A DNA stretch of 64,000 nt from Cycas panzhihuaensis. Taxonomy: Eukaryota > Cycadophyta. Of the stretch, positions 55,615-64,000 are shown in pieces; positions within the stretch are counted from its first letter, which is position 1, and every line of letters starts with the position of its first letter. The notes beneath the pieces were generated by a model. The model saw only the letters and a program-made list of their open reading frames with translations. It ran no database searches and was not told where the DNA came from. Location of the stretch: the NCBI GenBank assembly GCA_023213395.1, contig CM041465.1, forward strand, positions 6,758,001 through 6,822,000. The letters run 5' to 3'. Both the position numbers and the translations under genes were made by a program.

Positions 55615-57065
55615 CTACTCAAGCAAAAAGGATGATCAATGCATGTGGTAAATTCGTCATCTTAATGGTAAGGAGAAAAGAAGAGCCAAGAGATGAAGAA
55701 GGTCCTTCTACTCACACTCTTCTTATATCACCTAAACAAATGCAACAAATTGAGGAGTTAAAGACAAGGTATGATATTCTATTTCAACATGTTGATGGGC
55801 TTCCACCAAAGAGAAAGATAGAGCATGAAATCACTCTTATAGGAGATGCACCATTACCTAATGTTGCTTTGTATAGGCACTCCATTGTAGAGAATAATGA
55901 GATAAAGAGGCAAGTTGAGGAGTTGCTTGATCAAGGGGTCATAAGACCTTCATGTTCACCAATTGTCTTGGTGCCTAAGAAGGATGGAGGATGGAGAATG
56001 TGTATAGATTTTCATGCCTTGAATAAAATTACAATTAAAAATCGCTACCCTTTGCCTCGCATAGATGATTTGCTTGATCAAATTCAGCATGCTTGTTATT
56101 TCACTAAATTGGATTTAGAAAGTGGTTATCACCAAGTTAGGGTCAAGGAGGAGGACAGATGGAAGATGGCCTTCAAAACAAAGCAAGGACTCTTTGAATG
56201 TATGGTTATGCCTTTCGGATTGTGTAATGCTCCTGCAACATTCATGAGGCTAATGAATGAAATGTTAAGACCTTACTTGGATAATTTTGTTATTGTCTAT
56301 CTTGATAACATTTTGATTTTCAGAAACACATGGGAGGAACATTTGAAGCACATAGAAGAAGTTTTAAAGACTATGGCTAAGCATCATTTGAAGCTTAATG
56401 TGAAGAAGTGTGAATTTGGCAAGGAAAACTTGATCTTTTTAGGCTTTGTGGTTGAAGGAGGAAAGTTGAGCATTGATCCACTCAAGACTCAAGCCATCCT
56501 CAAATGGCCTAGGCCAACAAACATCACAGAGGTGAGAAGTTTTTTAGGAGCTTGTCAATACTTGAGAAAGTTTATTCTTTATTTCTCACAGGTTGCAGCA
56601 CCTCTACATGGATTGACAAAATCTAGTAGAAAGTTTACTTGGGGTTCCAAGGAGGAAGAAGCCTTTCTTCTTTTAAAGAAGAAAATTTGTGAAGCACCAG
56701 TTTTGGCAATGCCAAATTTGCAAAGGCCTTTTGAAGTAGAAGTTGATGTAAGTGGAAATGCGATGGGAGCTGTCCTTATTCAAGATGGGAAGCCTATTAC
56801 TTACCATTCAGAAGTCTTCACCCCTCAAGTGAAGAACTACCCAACATATGATCGAGAAATGTTCGCACTTCATTAAGCATGCAAGTATTGGAGGTCATAC
56901 TTGCTCTGAAAAGAGGTTGTAGTTCATACCGATCATAAGCCTCTTCAATTTTTACAAACTCAAAGTAAATTACAGCAAGCAAGACACATGAAGTGGATGA
57001 GTTATTTACAATAATTCAATATTGTAATTAAGTATAAAAGGGGATCTAATAACAAAATTACTGAT
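55611..57065 (+). pseudogene. V reverse transcriptase and RNase H
   Basis: The 421-residue frame to 56876 covers RT: ELLDQGVIRPSCSPIVLVPK, KDGGWRMCIDFHALNKITIK, RYPLPRIDDLLDQIQHACYF, KLDLESGYHQVRVKEEDRWK, MPFGLCNAPATFMRLMNEML, then IVYLDNILIFRNTWEEHL. The catalytic YLDD box reads YLDN, which would abolish activity. RNase H starts with FEVEVDVSGNAMGAVLIQDG and TYDREMFALH, then a TAA at 56874. The remainder (VVHTDHKPLQFLQTQSKLQQ, ITDMLSRPPYS) lies in 56877-57080 with further stops. Confidence 0.95.
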
Positions 57066-58194
57066 ATGTTATCTAGACCACCTTATTCCACTTCTTCTTC
57101 TACTTTTGTTTGTAGTTCTCTTATGAGTTTACAGGTGGAACCAATGCATCATGAAGAGTACAAAGACTTGTACCATGAAGATGAAGCTTTGAAGGAAGAA
57201 TTAGAGAACCTAGTGAAAGGAAGACCTTCCCAACTTGCTTGGCAGGATGGTCTACTTTTCAAAGCGGAGCAACTCTATGTTCCATCAAAAGGAGACAAGA
57301 TCAAGTGGCTTAGAAGCCCATACTTCTAAAGTATGGTCACTTTGGTATAGAGAAGACTTTAGCAAACTTGAGAAGATATGTTGTATGGCCAAAAATGTAA
57401 AATGATGTAAAAAAATATGTAAAAGGATGTGTAATGTGTAATACTTCTAAGCCTTCTTCTAGAAAATTAGGATTGTATACACCACTTCCTATTCCCACTA
57501 GGCCTTGGGGAAGTATCTCCATTGATTTTTTAGGGGGACTTCCCATGACAGGAAGGGACATAATTATCTCTTTGTTGTTATAGATAGGTTTAGTAAAATG
57601 ATATGTTTAATACCTTGTAAGAAGATAATCACAGGTACAGGAGCAACTAAATTATTCTTCGAGCATATATGGAAGAATTTTGGCTTGCCTTCTTCCATCA
57701 TTTTAGATCGGGACACTCGATTCCTTTCATCATTTTAGAAGTCACTATGGGAGATTATGGATACCAAATTGAAGAGGAGTACAAGTTTCCATCCTCAAAT
57801 AGATGGACAAACCGAAGTAGTGAACAGAACTTTGTTACATCTATTGAGGGGATACAATTCCAAGCATCCAAAGACTTGGGATGAATCATTGGCTTTTCTA
57901 CAATTTACTTTTAATAGAGTAATGCATGCATCACACTCTAAAGCACCTTTTGAAGTTTGTTTGGGATACTTACCTCAAAGTCCATTTGACTTAGAGTTTT
58001 CCATGCAAGCTAAGGAAGGATTCGTCAAAGAGAAGGAGGAGCATGACAAGGCTTTAAGATACTTGGAGAAGATCTAGAGAGTCCACAAAGAAGTACATGA
58101 TCAACTTCTAAGGACTCAAAAAAAGTACAAGGAAAGACATGACAAGCATAGGCAAGAGTGTACTTTTCAAGAAGGAGATTTAGTATGGTTATAC
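57066..58194 (+). pseudogene. V integrase
   Basis: 57066-57329 has the N-terminal region (LVKGRPSQLAWQDGLLFKAE). 57330-57450 has the zinc-binding piece (HFGIEKTLANLRRYVVWPKM, GCVMCNTSK). The core start (SISIDFLGGLPMTGRD) holds the first Asp; the second falls in a frameshifted part near 57705 (LDRDTRF in frame). 57757-58077 holds the Glu in HPQIDGQTEVVNRTLLHLLR, then FLQFTFNRVMHASHSKAPFE. At least three frame breaks. Confidence 0.9.
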
Positions 58195-58593
58195 TTGAAC
58201 AAGGAGAGGTTAAAAGGAGAAGGCAAGAAACTCAAACCTATAAGGTATGGACCATTCAAGATTTTGAGAAAAGTAGGTGGCAATGCTTTCCAACTTGATC
58301 TTCCACCTTATATGCAAATATATTCAGTAGTAAATGCTGAATACTTAAAACTCTTTAAGCCCTCCATGTTAGATGAGGAACAGGACCAGTTCACTTTGCC
58401 TTCAGTTGATGATTTGTATTTGGAAAGTGAGGAGCCTCTTAAGGAAGATTGTATCTTGGAGAGAAAATCTACCAAAACAAGACATAAGACACATGAATCT
58501 TTCAGGATTGGAGTAGTAGGGCAATTGCCTAGTAAGGCCAAGTGGTTTAGTAGGCAACAAGGAGAACAACACTTCCCCCATCTCCAATTCTAA
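58195..58593 (+). pseudogene. V integrase C-terminus and chromodomain-like tail
   Basis: LKPIRYGPFKILRKVGGNAF is the GPY/F module, followed by LPPYMQIYSVVNAEYLKLFK. The tail ILERKSTKTRHKTHESFRIG, then VVGQLPSKAKWFSRQQGEQH, has the layout of a group II chromovirus chromodomain, with the aromatic cage incomplete. Chromodomains steer integration toward certain chromatin. Classification of the tail is by pattern, not alignment. Confidence 0.75.
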
Positions 58594-58634
58594 GCTAAAC
58601 AAGAGTTGGCTATTTTCCAAGGAAGGGGGAGCCA

Positions 58635-59686
58635 TGATCCAAGAGGATCTACCATATGTTTACAGGATGCAGAAAATTCTAGGCATTGGTATAATTGAAG
58701 GAGATATGGCTAAATGGTATCAAAATTATATGAAATTTTGTGTAAAGGAAGAAGACACATCCCACTAGATGTGTACAAAATGTGGGGTTCATAAAATATC
58801 ATTTGATTAGCGTTCAAGCCTTGTTTTTGCATAAAATTAATCCCACAGCTAGCAGAAAAAAATATAAAATATATATTATAATTATATGAATATAAATATG
58901 GCCAAATGACATCAAAATGAGCTAAAATTTTGAGGAAGCAGAGGAGATATGTGTTCCTATATGTGTACCAAATTTGAGATGAATTGGAGTCTGTTAAGGT
59001 CAGTTACAAGCTGTAACGTTTAAGAATTACATGAAGGCCACTTGGACAACAGAAAAATAACAAGTACATATTATTATTAAATGAATAAAAATGCAGTTAA
59101 ATGACATCCAAATGATATAAAAATTTGAGGAAGCTTAGGGGACATATGTTCCTATACATGTACCAAATTTGAGCCAAATTGGAGTACGTTAAGATCTATT
59201 ACAAGCTGCAACTTTTTAAGAATTGCATGAAGGCCACTTAGACAACATGCATTCTGGTGGTTAGTGGTTATACTTGCATGATTGCCACTTGTTGAACATG
59301 CAAATTTGGTTTCTTTCTATAAATTGAGCCCAACTATAGGTTGGAGAGGTGGTTCTTGGAGACTTGACTTGGGAAGCATCCTTGGAGAAGCATTTGAAGG
59401 GTTGGAGTCCCCCTTATGGTATAATTGTATCATTTATTCCTTGTAATTTTACCATTCTTTTGCTAGTTGATTTCTCCACCATTAAATGGAGATTTTCATA
59501 GTTTAATAAAAGTACTACTCCTTATACTTTTGGATCAATGTCAAGAATAAATGATTTGGTGTAGAATTTCCTTTCATGGGCTCATTGTTATTTTGATGTT
59601 ATTGAGCTTTCTACACTAACTCACAGGATCTCAAGGAGAAAAGGTTGATAATTGACTTCTTCACCAACTAAGCTCTTTTGGGATCA
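58635..59686 (+). repeat. LTR L of V (3' LTR, 1052 bp) with internal duplication
   Basis: It is the same as LTR K except that a stretch of about 195 bp occurs twice in tandem (about 58855-59050 and 59051-59240). Both copies contain GAATAnAAATnnnGnnAAATGACATC, a CCTATAnnTGTACC phrase and ATGAAGGCCACTT. It ends TTGGGATCA followed by ATCCA. Confidence 0.93.
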
Positions 59687-59691
59687 ATCCA

Positions 59692-60390
59692 ACGTCCCCT
59701 GTGACTTGCTGGTGTTCTTCCTCTTGATCTGGGATTGAATTGTCCTCTTCTTATGCCTCCTAACTAAAGTTTCGAAATGAGTGCATCTTCAATTTCTAAC
59801 TCTTCTTTGTACCTTTGATTTCTCTGCTCTTGAGCATACATATGTCCAGTCAGAGTATCAAAAGATATTGTGGTTGTATATCCTCCTCCTGTCAACATAT
59901 TTACTATGTTATCAAAAGACTTTGGAAGTTTATTAAGCACCAAGTGAATTAGTTCTATGTCCATTAACTTCTCTCCCATTGTGAGAAGGGCAGTTTTAAT
60001 GCTAGTTAACTTGGTTAAGAAATTTGCCACAGTTTGACCCTCTCTCATTTTCAATTTATAGAGCTCTTCTCTTAATGCCACAATTCTAGCTTCATTTTTT
60101 CTACTAAACATTGAAGTCATAACTTGTCAAATTTCATTTGCATCTTCTAGGCCATCCACATAAACTAATAATGAGTCATAAATTGAGAGTTTAAGAACTG
60201 AAATAACAACACTATTTCTTTCCTCCCAACTAGTCAAGGCTGTTGCATCAATAGGCTATTTTTCAACACCAATAGTGATTTTCTAGGCTCACTTTGCTCT
60301 CAACAACCCTTCAATTTTGATTTCCCAAACACTAAAATTCATTTATATAAGTTTCTCACTTTCATTCAGCGAACCAGCAGAGGAGGCCAT
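59692..60390 (-). pseudogene. W gag, N-terminal and core part
   Basis: Start ATG at 60390 (MASSAGSLNE..). The core at 60120-59764 has MTSMFSRKNEARIVALREEL, YKLKMREGQTVANFLTKLTS, ELIHLVLNKLPKSFDNIVNM and AQEQRNQRYKEELEIEDALI. RRGQFNPRSRGRTPASHRGRW runs up to the V insertion at 59691. Several stops lie in the first 90 codons. It is a relative of the plus-strand gag at 21351. Confidence 0.9.
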
Positions 60391-61078
60391 TGTTAAGAGT
60401 GATTGGAGGTAGAAAAACCAAGTTTAAATGCCTGTATGGCCTATTGTATAGAATTTCGTACGGAGTAGAAGTTGTACGTATAGAGGCGAAAATGGTCTTG
60501 AATGAAAGAACTCTCAAATGGGTGTCTGAATCTGTGTTTATTTTCTTGAATAGACTTCAGATGTAAGAGAAAATCCCTAACGAAAGAGTAAACCTGTGCC
60601 CAAGGGTTTTTGACATTTTGGAGAAAAAATCCAGAAAAATCAACTCAAATTCATGCAAGCAATCATTTAAACTCTTCATCTAGTGATGAGAAAAGATTCA
60701 AGTACTTTGTACCAGGATTTTTGATTGAAATGTTTTAAAAAAACATTGAGAGAAGGCTCCAAACCCGCGTGCCTATATTTTGGCCTGAAATGGCTTCGAA
60801 TGATGTCGTCGCAGAAGAAAAAGATGTAGAGGAGGCCCTGATCTATGATCTGGGTGAGTTTCATCAAATTCTGATGACTTTAATTTTTGACATCCGTACA
60901 AGTCCGTACAGTTGTACAATTTCGTACGATTCTTCTTTCAAATTCGCCTGGATAGTTTGTCTTCACACAACATAGTCTTGTAATAACAATTTGTCTCCAG
61001 TATTCTTCTTCTCCTTTTAATGAAGCCCAGATTTGCTTCTTCACAAGCAGGAGGACCTAGGAGCCTACTCTGATACCA
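60391..61078 (-). other. W 5' leader and primer-binding site
   Basis: 688 bp lie between the 5' LTR and gag, with CTCTGATACCA at 61068-61078 (minus TGGTATCAGAG) next to the LTR. CGTAC motifs near 60460-60480 and 60895-60930 are noted. A plus-strand open frame at 60769-60975 has no recognisable content. Confidence 0.7.
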
Positions 61079-61283
61079 TGTAACAAAACTTTGATGATGA
61101 ATAAATTCACTCTCTCAATGTTCTTTATTGATAATTTGTTACATATATATACAAGTACAAGGTGGATACAAATGGCAACCGCTCAACCATGTGATGCCAC
61201 TTGTCAACTTAAGAAAGGAGGAGAAAGTGGTACATGACCGTTACATTAAATATTATAACCTAAGGTAAAACATTCCTTTTACA
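61079..61283 (-). repeat. 5' LTR of W (205 bp)
   Basis: It begins TGTAACAAAACTT and ends CCTTTTACA on the plus strand. It is nearly identical to 49500-49702. Confidence 0.93.
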
Positions 61284-62078
61284 GTAACTATAGCCAAAAA
61301 TTACAATGTTAGAAGGCATTATAGCCTCACATAAGGGCTCTATGTCCTTACAAGTGCCTCTATGGGAATACATAGTCTAATATTATAACTTAACATGATA
61401 TGAAATATCTTAAACATGACATAAAATAAATGTGACTTAAAGATAACATAAAATGACTCCTTCCTATGATAATTTTAACAATTTTAATGATAGATGGGAT
61501 TTCTAAAGCCTAAGGAAGATCTTATGACATATAATTTTTTATATTTTCTTCTCCTTCAGGGTTATATGGCATTAATAAAATACTTATCAAAATGACTTGG
61601 AACCTTTGAAAAGGCTTAAATGTGGCTAAATATAATGAAAAACTCATTAAAATGACTTATTTTAAAGTTTAACCTAACTTTAGGTTGGATTTTCTAATAT
61701 GGATACACTCCAAGCTACTCCATGTGACTTACCATTATGAAGGGGGCTAAATTAGGATTCTAACATTTTTTTCAGTTCTAAAATTTATCTTTGTTTTTTC
61801 AAGATATGATAAAAAATGTGAAGGCACTTCCTTAAAATAAGAAGAGGGGGCTAACAGTTAATGTTAAGCCCCTTTCTTGCTAGAGTTGGAAGTCATCTAA
61901 GTTCACTATGTGACCAGGGGGGTTATCCACAAGGGGGCTTATAGATTTTAAACTTTATTAAATTTAATTTATTCTTAAATTTCACTTGTAAAATTTTTTA
62001 TAGAAATTTAAATGCTCCTTTATAAGTTTAACTTCTACCAAATATATCAAATCTTATAAAATATTATTGGAATAATGC
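61284..62078. other. AT-rich spacer, nothing recognised
   Basis: No credible reading frame. Several GA-rich runs (GAAGGGGGC at 61738, AGAGGGGGC at 61843, AGGGGGG at 61916) look like polypurine tracts but have no LTR edges beside them. Confidence 0.5.
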
Positions 62079-62371
62079 ATGTATTGGGGTGATTACCCTC
62101 CTTGGGGAAATTACCAACATTAGGGTAATAATTAATATCATGAGAAATATTTTGGCAATTAATTGGTAGGGATTTATTAATGCCAGGTAGCAATGGACCT
62201 TGAGAGGTATGCCAAATCCTCTCGGTCTTGCCTATATCTTTAGGGGATTTGAAGACCCTTGTGTTCATTAACACCACCATCCCCATTGATTATCAGTTGT
62301 CTCTTCTTACTTGTATTTCATTTCTCTTCTCTATTCCTTTGTCCTCTAATTCCATCATTTGGTATCAGAGT
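62079..62371 (+). repeat. Possible LTR end with initiator-Met primer site
   Basis: TGGTATCAGAGT at 62360-62371 is an 11 of 12 match to the copia initiator-Met primer site and follows CCATCATT, allowing an LTR to end at CA (62357). The LTR start is not defined; TGTATTGGGGTG at about 62079 is one guess. No gag follows. Confidence 0.4.
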
Positions 62372-62532
62372 AACATTGGATGAGCTATCTAGGTTTCTCA
62401 GTCAAAGCTATAAAGGAGTCTATGAGTTATTGCATCACATCACATGTTTTTTATTCATACCTTGATCTCAGTCACATGCATTGTTGGTATATGTATAATC
62501 TCTCATTTGATTTTATGTTTGTACTTACACTG

Positions 62533-62866
62533 TTAGAATATATCTTTACATTCACGTCTTTGCTCTCCATTGGCCATATATGCATATATGCTACATCTCT
62601 TGCTTGCATTTGTATCTGCCTTATTACCTAGCAATATTTTGTTTATATTGTCAGAAGCATTCTCCTTAATATTCTTTACTGAGTTTTGAATGTTGTTAAA
62701 TAATGATTCTTTAGTCATATCATATACCAGAATAATGGCCATTATAGTATGATAATATGTTATTGTAGTTGTCCAAAATCACTTTTACCTAGTTGTATCC
62801 CAAATATGTAACTTTATCTACTTCCCATCAAACTCATGACTTATGTAGTATATACATCTTATTTTC
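62533..62866 (-). pseudogene. Rab8/RabE-type small GTPase pseudogene fragment
   Basis: The minus-strand frame contains EFDGK, a stop, IKLHIWDT (switch II start, normally IWDTAGQE), then two stops, YYHTIMAIILVYDMTKESLF, NNIQNSVKNIKENASDNINK and ILLGNKADTNASKR with the NKxD guanine-specificity motif. Together these cover roughly residues 50-135 of a Rab GTPase. The match is closest to the plant RabE/Rab8 class (ASDNVNKILVGNKAD, recalled). No introns interrupt it, suggesting a retrocopy. A 15-bp insertion (about 62836-62850) separates KIRCI from EFDGK. Three in-frame stops and loss of both ends make it non-functional. Confidence 0.82.
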
Positions 62867-64000
62867 TCAACCTTTTGATTATCTCATGCTATTTATGATT
62901 GCCTATATATACTCGTATTTGTCCTTTAAACTACATGAGTCAGTCTTACATTCTTACTCGAATTTGAATTAACCTACCCTCCAACTTGAGTTGCCTTCCT
63001 AATTGCCTTTTCTTGTAAAGCTTTTACATCCTGCTCCTACCTTTGTTTCAAGGTTAGATTATTAGAATGACCGCCCTTGGGAACCTTCTTTGTCATTCGA
63101 GTATGAGCTCATTCATGATCTTGATCCTTTTGATTTTCTTGAGCCATTCACTGCCCAATTTATTGAGTCACATGACTCTCAAAACTACAAATAGAAATCC
63201 TCATAAGGATTTGAGCTTCGTCATTGTTTAAGACAAAGAATTAAATCCTTTTTCTATAGACTAAAAGATGACCACTTTGTAATTGTTTATGTTAATAGTC
63301 TATTAGACTTAGCATTACCATTAAATCATGTGTAATTGTATTAGCAGTCATAGATATTTAGTCTCACATTTCATTTTTTCTTTTGCATGAGATGGAGGAT
63401 TTTGTGATTTAAGCTGCTTGGAATATTTTTTGACATATGTATGGGTCAAAATAGTGGTAATCCACGAAAAAGGCTTTGCCATTAAAGATGATTGAGGAGT
63501 ACGTGATAATCAAGAGATTAAGAGAAGGTTCATTTACTCTAGTTTGGAAGGATAAGTAGTTTTATATAGAAATAAGGTCATTATTAAGGACATTAGTTTG
63601 TAGAGGCTCAATAAAAATTTTAAACAATGCATGTGCACTAGAAGAATAATGAAGTCAACACACTATATGGTTATATACCTATTTGTTATGCCAACCATAT
63701 TGCGTAAGGTATTACATATGGCATGTACCTCTGTCATCACATGTTTGTACTATTTTCTTTATCTTAGTGTGGGTGATGGGATAACAATATAGAGAGCCTA
63801 TAGAGGTAGCAACATTGCCTAAGCATGAGAGCTAAATGTAAAGATAAAATATAAAGTAATAAAATAATTCACACATTTTTTTTTTTAAATTTAATCATAT
63901 TTTATATTTTGGTGAGTTCTACTAGTTTATAACCCTGTTGTCATTTAGTTTGTAGGTCATATAGTAGAGTCAAGTGACTAAAAGGGCAATTTTCAAAAGG
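62867..64000. other. AT-rich spacer, nothing recognised
   Basis: No coding sequence or structured RNA is evident. TTGACATATGTATGGGTCAA at 63429-63448 is a near palindrome of uncertain meaning. Confidence 0.4.

Larger units (their letters stand above)
53161..59686 (+). mobile_element. Ty3/gypsy chromovirus V (6.5 kb), inserted in W gag
   Basis: LTRs K (53161-54017) and L (58635-59686) share TGATCC/GGATCA ends and are flanked by ATCCA. The primer site TTGGTATTAGAGTC follows LTR K at 54022. The polypurine tract AAGGAAGGGGGAGCC precedes LTR L. The order Gag, knuckle, protease, RT, RNase H, integrase, chromodomain-like tail marks a chromovirus. Stops occur in gag, RNase H and integrase, and the protease and RT active sites are altered. 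Confidence 0.95.
49500..61283 (-). mobile_element. Ty1/copia element W, split by V
   Basis: Short LTRs (3' 49500-49702, 5' 61079-61283), an initiator-Met primer site (minus TGGTATCAGAG, 61068-61078) and polypurine tract (minus AAGAGGGGG, right of 49702) frame a copia gag-pol in the usual order. The flanks ATAAT and GTAAC match only partly, so the insertion is old or the duplication mutated. The chromovirus V sits in gag at 53161-59686. Without V it is about 5.3 kb. Confidence 0.92.

Noticed and set aside
60769-60975. Plus-strand open frame in the W leader
   Set aside because: No recognisable motif, antisense to the leader, and interrupted soon after.

Overview
This window is transposable-element-dominated plant nuclear DNA. 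The evidence is plant-type Ty1/copia and Ty3/gypsy retrotransposons primed by plant tRNAs, a plant L1 LINE with a C-terminal RNase H, and almost no host coding sequence. The large, AT-rich, deeply nested layout suggests a big-genome seed plant, possibly a gymnosperm; that is inference. Every large element carries stop codons or frameshifts, so no intact protein-coding gene is called.

Block I (1-21069, all minus strand) holds three copies of one Ty3/gypsy family nested in each other. The outer copy E1 has its 5' LTR at 20257-21069. Its protease region is split by a complete copy E2 (7004-17503, target duplication GTAAT on both sides). Its reverse transcriptase region is split by a third copy E3, of which only the 5' LTR (1649-2461) and gag (1-1507) are visible. 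The family has an unusual order: Gag, several CCHC knuckles, aspartic protease, a second Gag-like domain, RT, RNase H, integrase, then an extra ORF and a tandem-repeat array before the 3' LTR. In E1 the protease plus Gag-like module is present three times in tandem (unit 1436 bp).

21070-27221 holds copia fragments (a minus-strand LTR/primer site at 21102, a plus-strand gag at 21351-22081), an LTR-like stretch at 22116-22474, a pair of related LTRs at about 23.9-24.8 kb, and a non-TE-looking stretch (about 25.3-26.6 kb) with weak exon candidates.

Block II (27222-47469) is a second nest. Outer element X (plus strand, non-coding internal region) has been hit in both LTRs. Its 5' LTR is split by element Y (27619-37088, minus, TSD TGATC, also non-coding). 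Its 3' LTR is split by copia element Z (40439-47385, minus, TSD CCCAT). An L1 LINE (27731-33841, plus) sits inside the 3' LTR of Y with a 9-bp duplication ATTACCCTT.

Block III (49500-61283) is a minus-strand copia element W whose gag is split by a plus-strand chromovirus V (53161-59686, TSD ATCCA). The two LTRs of V differ by about 195 bp because one carries an internal duplication.

The tail (61284-64000) has an initiator-Met primer-site motif near 62360 and a decayed, intronless fragment of a Rab8/RabE-type small GTPase at 62533-62866 (minus), the only recognisable host-derived coding sequence. Insertion order read from the nesting: E1 before E2 and E3; X before Y and Z; Y before the LINE; W before V.
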